Below, one piece after another: positions 1 through 6,158 of a stretch of 6,487 nt of DNA. This stretch comes from Desulfobacterales bacterium (GTDB lineage Bacteria > Desulfobacterota > Desulfobacteria > Desulfobacterales > Desulfobacteraceae), in NCBI GenBank assembly GCA_022361095.1, contig JAKSBO010000537.1, forward strand, positions 1-6,487, written 5' to 3'. Within the stretch, counting starts at the first letter, position 1. Every line of letters starts with the position of its first letter. The notes under the pieces were generated by a model, which searched no databases, had not been told where the DNA came from, and was given only the letters and a program-made list of their open reading frames with translations. The position numbers were made by a program, and so were the translations under genes.

Positions 1-1
1 G

Positions 2-1048
2 CTCGGATACCTGGGCCGGGCATTTATCAACCTTTACCATGAATTTCCCTCCCTGCAGACCGATATGCGGGATCTGATAAAGGACATGGTGGACTGGAAC
101 TTCGACCAGTGCAACTTCTGCACGTTTCTGTCGCTGGACGACCCGGTCACTGTAAGGAATTCCCATGGCTGGACCGGCATGGCATTTGCCGATATCCAGG
201 CCTGGTACGCAATGGCGTCGGTTCCGCCGGATGTGGATCTGATCAATCATATCCACCGGTTTGACCTTGACGGCATCAGCGGCAATACACCGCAAGCCAG
301 TGTCTGTGACGGACAGCCGGGCACCGAAGACGGCAGCACCTGGCCCGGAGAGTACCTGACCCGCCACACGCAGTTGGCCTATGTGTATTCCACCTACCAG
401 ACTGTGGTGGAACCGGAACCGCTTTTAACCAACTATCTTGACACCAGCCTGTCGGATCTTTCCAGCATCACCGCGCCCACGGGCGGTATTCCGGGTACGA
501 CAACGTTGGCGTCATCCGCGTTTGTCTCGGATGAGACGGGACAGACCGGTGTTCGGCCTGCACAGGGCCAGACAATACAATTTCCCGTATCAGACCAGAC
601 CGAAAAGAGCCTGACACTGGACAAAGGGTCCCTGGGCCTCCGGTTTAAACCCGACACAGACCACGATGCCCATGACCAGCCGCTTCAACGGTTTTTTTAT
701 ATGGGAAATACCGCATCCCCGCCATACGTGACCGCCTGGCTCCAGGGGCAGATGATCCACTTCCAGGTCCGGGAATCCTGGGAGACGGTGGCTTATGCCA
801 AAGGCCCGTGGCATGGGGGGCTCTGGCAGGCAGGCCAGTGGACCGACATCAAATTTACCTGGGACACCCACACCCCTGATGATGCCCTGGCAATCTTTGT
901 CAATAACCAGCGGGTGGATACCACCCCCCAGCCGGGCGGCTGGGATGTGAGCCCCCTCATTGATGCCAACCTGTTCATTGTGACCGACTACGGGGGGAAT
1001 CAACCGCTTTCAGGGGTGGCGGCGGATGTAAAAGCCGGGGCCGACTAA
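2..1048 (+). CDS. Unrecognised protein with LamG/concanavalin A-like C-terminal domain, 5' partial
   Basis: The frame is open from base 2 and ends at TAA 1046-1048, giving 348 visible residues. The first ATG (65) has no ribosome binding site before it, and the frame reads sensibly upstream of it, so the gene very likely begins outside the window. The N-terminal part visible here (to about base 400) is rich in Trp, Asp and Cys and matches no family I can name. A Thr/Ser/Pro-rich stretch follows (about bases 420-600), looking like a linker. The last 140 residues have the pattern of a jelly-roll LamG/concanavalin A-like fold: alternating beta-like strands, a Trp-rich GGLWQAGQW stretch before a TWDTHTPDD loop, then FVNNQRVD. 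Such domains bind carbohydrate or protein at the cell surface, so a secreted or surface protein is likely. No signal peptide, catalytic motif or membrane segment is visible. Coding is confident; the domain call is moderate and the function unknown. Confidence 0.75.
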   Translation, partial: LGYLGRAFINLYHEFPSLQTDMRDLIKDMVDWNFDQCNFCTFLSLDDPVTVRNSHGWTGMAFADIQAWYAMASVPPDVDLINHIHRFDLDGISGNTPQASVCDGQPGTEDGSTWPGEYLTRHTQLAYVYSTYQTVVEPEPLLTNYLDTSLSDLSSITAPTGGIPGTTTLASSAFVSDETGQTGVRPAQGQTIQFPVSDQTEKSLTLDKGSLGLRFKPDTDHDAHDQPLQRFFYMGNTASPPYVTAWLQGQMIHFQVRESWETVAYAKGPWHGGLWQAGQWTDIKFTWDTHTPDDALAIFVNNQRVDTTPQPGGWDVSPLIDANLFIVTDYGGNQPLSGVAADVKAGAD

Positions 1049-1388
1049 ACCGGCCCGTTGAGTAGCAGTGCGTTTATCCGGTCATGGAAATCAGGTCTAT
1101 CTTTCCGGACTTGATTTCCATGGGCCTGTATCACTTCTGTGCCGGTGAGGGAAAACACGTGCAATGCGCCGCTGATTGAACCAGTCGGTTTTAACCCCCA
1201 TTTCATAGGCCAAGACGCATTCAGGGTCATAGACAAAGCGTTGGCCCTCCGTTGCCTGGGCAGAATTGCACCCGCCGTCCAGGGCCCTTTGGTCACAGAG
1301 GCATAGGCCATTGGGCCTTCTGCCTTACGCACGCGCCCCCGGAATCCGGATCAATCATTTCCCCTAAAACATCACCCGGGATGTGCAT
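1045..1388 (-). pseudogene. Possible decayed small gene, split over three frames
   Basis: Reading leftward, an ATG at 1388-1386 follows a good Shine-Dalgarno (AGAGG, about 8 bases away) and starts MHIPGDVLGEMIDPDSGG, stopping at 1293. A second minus frame, open from 1324 to 1097, carries coding-like text (CDQRALDGGCNSAQATEG, YDPECVLAYEMGVKTDWFNQ). A third frame, open from 1332 (GTG) to 1045, carries TGTEVIQAHG and VRKDRPDFHDRINALL near its end. Joined by two frameshifts these would give one protein of about 110 residues. I recognise no family. This could be a degraded gene, a real gene with sequencing or assembly indels, or chance open frames in GC-rich DNA; the third is quite possible. Confidence 0.25.
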
Positions 1389-1468
1389 TAAGCCACCTCT
1401 TTCGGCTCCCGGCTTCTTTCTTACAAATGATTCATTGACCAAGGCAGGCGTCTACCCGTGACGCACGA
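1049..1468. other. Gap of 420 bases without an intact gene
   Basis: This stretch lies between the tail-to-tail 3' ends of the LamG-like gene (+) and the AEC transporter (-). It contains the hairpin at 1083-1122 and the broken minus-strand reading at 1045-1388. From 1389 to 1468 I see only a short 5-bp inverted repeat (AATGA/TCATT, 1426-1436) and no clear U-tract terminator for the transporter. Confidence 0.6.
1083..1122 (+). terminator. Long hairpin downstream of the LamG-like gene, possible 3'-end structure
   Basis: The arms CATGGAAATCAGGTC (1083-1097) and GACTTGATTTCCATG (1108-1122) are inverted repeats matching at 14 of 15 positions around a 10-base loop. The single difference becomes a G-U pair in + strand RNA but a C-A mismatch in - strand RNA, so the + transcript folds better. 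It lies 34 bases after the stop codon at 1048, a natural place for a transcript end or mRNA-protecting structure. No run of T follows, so it is not a classic intrinsic terminator, and it could instead be a dispersed repeat. Confidence 0.4.
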
Positions 1469-2365
1469 TCAGGCCGCCATCAACCAGCCCATCAGAAACG
1501 GCAGGAATGCAAATCCCACCAGAGTAGATACCACCACGATCCCGGCCACGTCCTCGTGTTTCCGGTTGTAGTGGAGGGCTAACAAATAGTTGAACACAGC
1601 CACGGGCATGGCCGACTGCAAAAGGATGACCTTGCGGGGGAGGCCCTCAACCCCGAAAAGGGAGCACAGGCCAAAGGCCACGGCAAGCCCTCCAAAGATG
1701 CGGATAAAGGAGAACCCCAGGCTCATCTTCCAGGCCCCCACCCGGAGCTGTCCAAGGGAGGCCCCCAGGGTCAGGAGCATCAGGGGGATGGTGACCCCGC
1801 CCATGAGGTGGGTGGTGTTGGCTGCCCACAGGGGCAGAGACCACTGGTTTTGCATACAGATCAACCCCAGGAACATGGCGTAGATCACGGGCTGGCGTGC
1901 CAGGCTTTTGAGGCGGTCTGCCCAGCTTCCCTGTCCGTGGGAGTAGATGAAATTGCCCAGGGTAAACTGAAAAAACAGCATGGCCGTGAAATAGCCCACC
2001 CCAAGGGTGAGCCCCTCCTGGCCAAAGGCAAAGAGGCAGAGGGATAGCCCCATATTCCCGCAGTTGGGAAAGAGCAGGGAGGGTAAAAAGCTATGAAGAT
2101 CCAGGCGGGATCGACGAAGGAGGAGCCAGCCTAAAAGCCCTGTCACGGACATGGTTAACATGCCCAGGCCCATGGTGATGAGTACCGCATCCATGTCCGA
2201 CTGCATCCGGGTCAGGGAGGAGAGGACCATGCAGGGAGCGCCGAAATACATGATGATCCGGGAGACAAAATCGGTGGGGAACCGGTAATCCAGGCGAACC
2301 CAGATCAGACCGGCTCCGGCGCAGATGAGGATGGGGGAAATCACCCCAAAGAGTTGAGCAAACAC
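1469..2365 (-). CDS. AEC (auxin efflux carrier)-family transporter
   Basis: A 298-residue integral inner-membrane protein of the AEC/Mem_trans family, secondary carriers that in bacteria export or import small organic acids such as malate or malonate; the substrate here cannot be read from sequence. The protein is almost entirely hydrophobic helices, consistent with about ten membrane segments in two halves. Helix 1 begins near residue 7 (VISPILICAGAGLIW). The conserved Asn-Gly region appears as FPNCGNMGLSL (residues 99-109) and the second-half counterpart as SAMPVAVFNYLLALHYN (261-277), both expected for the family. Length is normal (family about 290-320). The start is GTG at 2365-2363, with AGGAA seven bases upstream (2377-2373); the only overlapping alternatives are in other frames. 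It is transcribed divergently from the AraC regulator, 295 bases away. Family is confident, substrate unknown. Confidence 0.93.
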   Translation of the reverse strand: MFAQLFGVISPILICAGAGLIWVRLDYRFPTDFVSRIIMYFGAPCMVLSSLTRMQSDMDAVLITMGLGMLTMSVTGLLGWLLLRRSRLDLHSFLPSLLFPNCGNMGLSLCLFAFGQEGLTLGVGYFTAMLFFQFTLGNFIYSHGQGSWADRLKSLARQPVIYAMFLGLICMQNQWSLPLWAANTTHLMGGVTIPLMLLTLGASLGQLRVGAWKMSLGFSFIRIFGGLAVAFGLCSLFGVEGLPRKVILLQSAMPVAVFNYLLALHYNRKHEDVAGIVVVSTLVGFAFLPFLMGWLMAA

Positions 2366-2372
2366 AAACCTG

Positions 2373-2377
2373 TTCCT
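2373..2377 (-). promoter_or_regulatory. Ribosome binding site deciding the GTG start of the AEC transporter
   Basis: On the minus strand AGGAA lies seven bases before the GTG at 2365, within the longer purine stretch AAAAGGAACAGG. No in-frame ATG has a comparable site, which supports the GTG start. Confidence 0.6.
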
Positions 2378-2399
2378 TTTCTATAAACGGTTGGCCCCC

Positions 2400-2442
2400 T
2401 GCCCCGGACGGCGGTCCCGTTTCACGGGCCGGGCGCGGGGCA
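2400..2442. repeat. GC-rich nested inverted repeat in the transporter leader
   Basis: Outer arms TGCCCCG (2400-2406) and CGGGGCA (2436-2442) are perfect complements. Inside them sits a second stem, CCCGT (2416-2420) with ACGGG (2424-2428), around a three-base loop. If the transporter is transcribed from the candidate promoter at 2460-2468, this structure lies in its 5' untranslated leader, about 35 bases before the start codon. No U tract follows in either direction, so it is not a standard terminator. A role as leader structure or protein site is speculation. Confidence 0.4.
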
Positions 2443-2459
2443 AGGTGAGACAATCCGGC

Positions 2460-2468
2460 ATAGTATCA
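2460..2468 (-). promoter_or_regulatory. Candidate extended -10 promoter for the AEC transporter
   Basis: The minus strand reads TGATACTAT, a TG-extended -10 with four of six matches to TATAAT. No good -35 lies 17 bases upstream, which extended -10 promoters tolerate. It would give a leader of about 85 bases. Assigned by eye only. Confidence 0.3.
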
Positions 2469-2555
2469 GTTTTGAAAGGCATCGTCTGCCCTTTTTATGC
2501 CCCTGTTTTATGCCTCCCGGGCCCACACGCCAAAGTGAGGCGAATAAAAAAAAGT

Positions 2556-2587
2556 TTGACTTTTCATCATTATCTATCCCATATAGT
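2556..2587 (+). promoter_or_regulatory. Candidate promoter with Fur-like box ahead of the AraC regulator
   Basis: TTGACT (2556-2561) matches a -35 at five of six positions. Possible -10 hexamers are CATATA (2580-2585, 18-base spacing) or the better-matching TATAGT (2582-2587, spacing 20, long). Overlapping this, bases 2556-2574 match the 19-base Fur consensus GATAATGATAATCATTATC at 12 positions by my count, and the right half ATCATTATC (2566-2574) is perfect. Regulators of the PchR/YbtA type are known to be Fur-repressed, so the position is sensible. The left half is poor, so this is a suggestion only. Confidence 0.4.
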
Positions 2588-2645
2588 CAATGATTCCGCC
2601 AAGGGATTCCGGCCTGACAGGTCCGGATCAATGGGAAAAAATAAC

Positions 2646-2650
2646 AGGAG
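2646..2650 (+). promoter_or_regulatory. Ribosome binding site deciding the AraC regulator start
   Basis: AGGAG ends ten bases before the ATG at 2661. The other in-frame ATG, at 2631, has only a weak CAGG upstream, and the frame further upstream to 2391 reads as low-quality non-coding sequence, so 2661 is preferred. Confidence 0.6.
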
Positions 2651-2660
2651 AACCGCCGCC

Positions 2661-3653
2661 ATGCCCGGTACTAAAGCGTGTCATATCAGCTATTCCAGAA
2701 AGGGATTCAGTCCAAGGGGCTTCTCTGCCGGGATGGTCTGCCGGGACCACGATCTGGGCCGAACCTGGCATCTCACCGAAGATACGGGCCAAGGCAAACT
2801 TGAAAAGCTGGATGTGCGTAAAGGCCTTGAATTGTGGAGTGTGGACTGTACCTTCAGCCGCCCCATGGAGTTCAGGCTCAATGAGGACAACGCATCGGTC
2901 TGTTTCTGCTTTTCTCTTTCCGGCAGTTGCCGGTTCCGCCTGGACAGGGAAGAGAGGGATATCTTTCTGGATGAGGGGGACCAGGGCATGTTCTTTTTCC
3001 CCAGCCAGACCGGTATCAGCCGGTTTCCTCCGGGCAAACGGCTCACCCATATAACGGTCCAGGCCACCCCGGACCGGCTATTCTCCTATCTGGAGGACGG
3101 CAGGCTGGTGGTTCCCCAAGAGCTGAAACAGGCCGTGGTTTCAGGGCAAAACGCCTGCCTGATCCGTGCCATGACCCCGGCCATGGCCGCAGCCATCCAT
3201 CAGATCCGGCACTGCCCCTTTGGGGGCAATAGTGCCATGCTGTTTCTGGAAAGCCGTATTCTTGAACTCATTGCCCGGCAGATCCAGCTATTGGCCCCGG
3301 ACAGACCGGAACAGGCCCCTGCCGCCATCAGTCCGGAAGACCGCATGGGAGTTGAGCGGGCCCGGGCCATGCTGATGGCGGACATCTGCAACCCGCCCGG
3401 TCTGGCGGAACTGGCAAAGGAAGCCGGTCTTTCCCATCCCAAGCTGAACCAGTGCTTTCGCAAGGTATACGGCATGACCCTGTTTGAATATTTAAAAGAG
3501 GTCCGGCTGAACAGGGCCCGGGCCATCCTTGAAGACCACCAAAAAAGCGTTACCGAAACCGCATACACCGTTGGATACGCCAGTATCAGCCACTTCTCCC
3601 GGGCCTTCCGGGACCGCTTCGGCATCCGCCCCAGCGCTCGAAGCCAAACCTAA
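2661..3653 (+). CDS. AraC-family transcription regulator, PchR/YbtA-like
   Basis: A 330-residue cytoplasmic DNA-binding regulator. The C-terminal 100 residues are a typical AraC/XylS double helix-turn-helix: LAELAKEAGLSHPKLNQCFR (248-267) is the first motif, and SVTETAYTVGYASISHFSRA (296-315) followed by FRDRFGIRPS is the second, with the hallmark VGY..ISHFSRAFR..FG..PS. The KLNQCFRKVYGMTLFEYL wording and the N-terminal layout resemble PchR and YbtA, which sense ferric pyochelin or yersiniabactin and activate uptake genes. The N-terminal part (1-220) is beta-rich, including CFCFSLSGSCRFRL (81-94) and a GMFFFPSQTG strand, and would be the ligand-sensing domain. Length matches the subfamily. 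The start at 2661 is chosen from its AGGAG site. The receptor gene follows 104 bases downstream on the same strand, its likely target. Family is confident; the siderophore ligand is inferred from the neighbour and not identified. Confidence 0.93.
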   Translation: MPGTKACHISYSRKGFSPRGFSAGMVCRDHDLGRTWHLTEDTGQGKLEKLDVRKGLELWSVDCTFSRPMEFRLNEDNASVCFCFSLSGSCRFRLDREERDIFLDEGDQGMFFFPSQTGISRFPPGKRLTHITVQATPDRLFSYLEDGRLVVPQELKQAVVSGQNACLIRAMTPAMAAAIHQIRHCPFGGNSAMLFLESRILELIARQIQLLAPDRPEQAPAAISPEDRMGVERARAMLMADICNPPGLAELAKEAGLSHPKLNQCFRKVYGMTLFEYLKEVRLNRARAILEDHQKSVTETAYTVGYASISHFSRAFRDRFGIRPSARSQT

Positions 3654-3654
3654 C

Positions 3655-3690
3655 TTTTTTCTCCTGCCGCATCTGTTTTTTCCTCAGGCG
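3655..3690 (+). promoter_or_regulatory. Candidate AraC-type operator: two T-rich direct repeats 21 bp apart
   Basis: TTTTTTCTCCTGCCG (3655-3669) and TTTTTTCCTCAGGCG (3676-3690) match at 11 of 15 positions and start exactly 21 bases apart, two DNA turns on one face. AraC-family activators often bind tandem half-sites with this spacing next to a weak promoter. Six of the matches are a T run, so chance similarity is possible. It lies between the regulator and the receptor gene. A weak -10 candidate (GATACG, 3713-3718) follows without a good -35, as expected of an activated promoter. Confidence 0.35.
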
Positions 3691-3746
3691 TTAGCGAACC
3701 GTTAATGGCCCGTGATACGGTGTCGCCATTTTGCAACCCCACAAAA

Positions 3747-3751
3747 AGGAG
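3747..3751 (+). promoter_or_regulatory. Ribosome binding site of the TonB-dependent receptor
   Basis: AGGAG in an A-rich stretch lies six bases before the ATG at 3758. It selects this ATG over an in-frame TTG at 3731, and the resulting N-terminus is a clean signal peptide. Confidence 0.8.
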
Positions 3752-3757
3752 AAAAAA

Positions 3758-5848
3758 ATGAAACAGAATACGGGGCTATCTCTATGTGCAGCCGCCTTTC
3801 TCATTTGGGTTTCGGCAGGGGCAACCCACGCCCAGCCTAAGGCCGGCGAACACGAAGCCGCCACCATTACGGTCACAGCCCAAAAACAGAGTGAAGATAT
3901 AAAGGATGTACCCATGAGCGTCCAGGTCTTTACCGGAGACATGATGGACGATGCAGGCATTGGAAATACAGTGGACCTGGTCCGCCACACCCCCAACCTG
4001 CACATGCGGGATTCCGGTTCCGAGCATGTCATCGTGATCCGGGGTATCTCCAGCTACAACGGCAGTCTCACCTCCCCTTCCGGCTACTATGTGGACAATA
4101 TCCCCTACCCCCTTCAGGTGATGCACAACTCCGATTTTATGGATGTCGAACGCATAGAGGTGCTCAGAGGCCCCCAGGGTACCCTGTACGGAAAAAACTC
4201 GGAATCCGGGCTGATCCATGTGATCACCCGTGCCCCGGACCAAAACCTCAGGGGGCGTATTAAAGCCGGTTACAGCAGTTTTAACACCTGGCAGGGGGGA
4301 TTCTCCCTTTCCGGACCCCTGGCAGGGGATACCCTTTTTGCCGGTATTCAGGGACTGGGCATCACCTCGGACGGCTTTATCAACAATACCATGGCTAAAA
4401 ATGATGAATACGGCAAAAAAGAGCACTTCAGCGGCCGGGGACGGCTGCGCTGGCTCCCATCGGAGAATCTGGAGATCCAATTGTCAGCCGACGGCCTGTC
4501 CCATGACGACGGATACGGCATCTTCCGCTTTTATGAAGGCAGTTTTAAAACCCCTGTCCATGAGATCGCCCAGGATGTACGGGACCAGTTTAAAACAGAG
4601 GACGGCAACGGCCAGAGCCTGAGCATCCGCCACAGCGGCAGCCGGTTTGACACCTTTTTTGTGGCCGGCCGCCAGGATTATGAAATGAAAGCCTTTGGAG
4701 ACCGTTTTCTATTCCCCATGAACAACGGAACCAATGAATTTGTATACAATACGGAACTCTATACGGCTGAGCTGCGTGTCAGCTCTTCTCCGGACACAGA
4801 AGGCCGTCTCAAATGGCTGGTGGGGATCTCTGCCGACAATGAAGATACCGGATACAATGCAGATGTCAACAATGCCGGCAATGAACTGATCAGCTTCCGG
4901 CGGGCAGATCTGGACCTGTCCTCCAGGGCGGTCTTCGGCCAGATGACATGGCAGTTCACAGACCGGTGGTTTGTGACCCTGGGCGGCCGGCTGGACTACC
5001 AGGAAGTTACCGGAGATATCAGGGAGACAACAGCAGGCCGGGCCTATGAATCCTCAGATGAGATGGATAATACGGAGTTTTTACCCAAACTTGCACTGCG
5101 GTACAGCCTGTCCCGGGATGCAAGTCTCTATGCCGGTGCCGCAAAAGGCTTTATCGCCGGCGGGGTCAACCCCTGGGCCTCCCTGTCCATTCCTGAATCC
5201 AAAACCTTTGATCCGGAGTTCACCACCAACTACGAGGTGGGCATTAAAGGCAGCTTTTTCAACGGCAGCCTGGATCTTGATGCATCCCTGTTTTACATCG
5301 AGATCAAAGACAAGCAGGTCTCTGAAATGCATGTGGAATACGAACAATCCGTTATCCGTAATGTGGCTGAGGCCACCTCCTGGGGTGGGGAACTCTCCCT
5401 GGTATCCCGGCCTGCCGGGGGATGGGAGGTTTTTGGCGGGATCGGCTTTGCCGTGGCTGAAATCGACCAGTGGCAGCCAAAGGAGAAAAATTCAGAAGGC
5501 GAATACGTGGTGGTGGACTACAGTGGGAAAAAGCTGCAAAACGTACCGGAATACACCGGCAACATAGGGGTTCAATACCGCCACCCCTCAGGGTTCATGG
5601 CCCGGGCTGAGATCCTTGGGGTGGGCAAATTCTACGGTGATCCCAAAAACACCACCAGCCAGGAGGCCCATGAGCTGGTCAACGCCAAAATCGGCTGGGA
5701 GACCGAGACCTGGGATGCCTATCTGTGGGGCAAAAATCTCACGGATAAAGAGTACGCCACCTATGTCTCCCCCTTTGGCAGCTTCGGCAAGGTGGCCAAA
5801 GATGCTGAACCCATGGCCGTTGGGGTCACCCTGATGTATAGATTTTAA
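3758..5848 (+). CDS. TonB-dependent outer-membrane receptor, FyuA-like siderophore receptor
   Basis: A 696-residue outer-membrane receptor that would import a ligand, probably a ferric siderophore, into the periplasm using TonB-ExbBD energy. Residues 1-25 are a Sec signal peptide with likely cleavage at THA|QP. A TonB box-like ATITVTA lies at 35-41. The plug domain follows (about 48-158) with GISSYNG, YYVDNIPYP and the hallmark ERIEVLRGPQGTLYGKNS (131-148). The remaining residues form a 22-strand-type barrel, with KGFIAGGVNPW (463-473) near the usual GF..GG.N motif, NYEVGIKG, a KNLTDKEYATY motif near the end, and a terminal aromatic residue (YRF) needed for Bam assembly. Length and plug wording resemble FyuA, the yersiniabactin/pesticin receptor (about 670 residues). 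The PchR/YbtA-like gene just upstream supports siderophore uptake. The start is set by AGGAG six bases upstream. The gene is complete. The exact ligand cannot be read from sequence; heme, cobalamin or another chelate is less likely. Confidence 0.95.
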   Translation: MKQNTGLSLCAAAFLIWVSAGATHAQPKAGEHEAATITVTAQKQSEDIKDVPMSVQVFTGDMMDDAGIGNTVDLVRHTPNLHMRDSGSEHVIVIRGISSYNGSLTSPSGYYVDNIPYPLQVMHNSDFMDVERIEVLRGPQGTLYGKNSESGLIHVITRAPDQNLRGRIKAGYSSFNTWQGGFSLSGPLAGDTLFAGIQGLGITSDGFINNTMAKNDEYGKKEHFSGRGRLRWLPSENLEIQLSADGLSHDDGYGIFRFYEGSFKTPVHEIAQDVRDQFKTEDGNGQSLSIRHSGSRFDTFFVAGRQDYEMKAFGDRFLFPMNNGTNEFVYNTELYTAELRVSSSPDTEGRLKWLVGISADNEDTGYNADVNNAGNELISFRRADLDLSSRAVFGQMTWQFTDRWFVTLGGRLDYQEVTGDIRETTAGRAYESSDEMDNTEFLPKLALRYSLSRDASLYAGAAKGFIAGGVNPWASLSIPESKTFDPEFTTNYEVGIKGSFFNGSLDLDASLFYIEIKDKQVSEMHVEYEQSVIRNVAEATSWGGELSLVSRPAGGWEVFGGIGFAVAEIDQWQPKEKNSEGEYVVVDYSGKKLQNVPEYTGNIGVQYRHPSGFMARAEILGVGKFYGDPKNTTSQEAHELVNAKIGWETETWDAYLWGKNLTDKEYATYVSPFGSFGKVAKDAEPMAVGVTLMYRF

Positions 5849-5860
5849 GGTGAAAACGAT

Positions 5861-5877
5861 ATCAGGTAACTTCTGAT
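5861..5877. terminator. Weak hairpin between convergent genes
   Basis: ATCAG (5861-5865) and CTGAT (5873-5877) are complementary around a seven-base loop, 12 bases after the receptor stop codon and before the convergent glycerate kinase fragment. The five-pair stem is weak and no long T run follows. Position is the main support. Confidence 0.2.
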
Positions 5878-5897
5878 TCTATGCTGCGTTGCCTTAC

Positions 5898-6158
5898 TTA
5901 GAGGACAATCATGATCTGAAGATCACAGACATTGGTGTTGGTTGGCCCGGTTACATAAAGCAATCCTGCCTCCTTGAGGTAGTGATAGGCGTCGTTGTTT
6001 TTCAAATGGGCGTTGATCCTGCCAAGGGCCTTAGAAGGATCTTCCGCCATTCCAAGGCAGGCGACGCCGCCTGCGGCATCTGTGGGGCCGTCATTGCCGT
6101 CCCTAGCGGCGGACAGAAAATAGACATCTGCCATGGCCGTGCTGTTTTCCCAGAGTAA
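5898..6158 (-). pseudogene. C-terminal fragment of glycerate 2-kinase (MOFRL domain)
   Basis: The minus frame ends at TAA 5900-5898 and reads with the signature end of the GckA/TtuD glycerate 2-kinase family (often annotated as hydroxypyruvate reductase), which phosphorylates D-glycerate to 2-phosphoglycerate in the cytoplasm. Visible signatures are DGNDGPTDAAGG near the upstream end (usual form TDG.DGPTDAAGA), a NNDAYHYLKEAGLLY stretch, and the diagnostic close GPTNTNVCDLQIMIVL (usual TGPTGTNVNDL). Only about 75-85 residues remain of a protein normally about 430-450 long. The GGE.TV and GGRNQE parts of the domain are missing, as is the whole N-terminal domain. Homology fades near 6134-6155, where the inverted repeat at 6159 begins. 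An ATG at 6134 exists but has no ribosome binding site. The usual Thr of TDG is Arg here. The fragment cannot be a working kinase. Confidence 0.8.

Noticed and set aside
590..1003. Minus-strand open frame of 137 residues within the LamG-like gene
   Set aside because: It lies wholly inside a better coding frame, has no ribosome site, and its text is a typical GC-rich antisense shadow.
1390..1415. AAGCC/GGCTT inverted repeat as terminator of the AEC transporter
   Set aside because: A five-pair stem with a long loop and no U tract on the minus strand is not convincing.
2478..2496. GGCA/TGCC hairpin followed by CTTTTT, resembling an intrinsic terminator
   Set aside because: The stem is only four pairs and no upstream + strand transcript needs a terminator there.
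2391..2660. Upstream extension of the AraC regulator frame to 2391 (420 residues)
   Set aside because: The extra 90 residues read as poor, Pro/Arg-rich non-coding text, overlap the promoter region, and would exceed the usual family length. The AGGAG site supports 2661.
3731..3757. TTG start nine codons upstream for the receptor
   Set aside because: It would put charged residues before the signal peptide and place the strong AGGAG inside the gene. ATG 3758 fits better.
3782..4480. Minus-strand open frame of 232 residues within the receptor gene
   Set aside because: It is antisense to the signal, plug and early barrel of a clear TonB-dependent receptor, and its sequence has no recognisable motif.
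5889..6158. Plus-strand open frame of 89 residues opposite the kinase fragment
   Set aside because: The minus strand carries diagnostic MOFRL motifs over the same bases, so the plus frame is its shadow.
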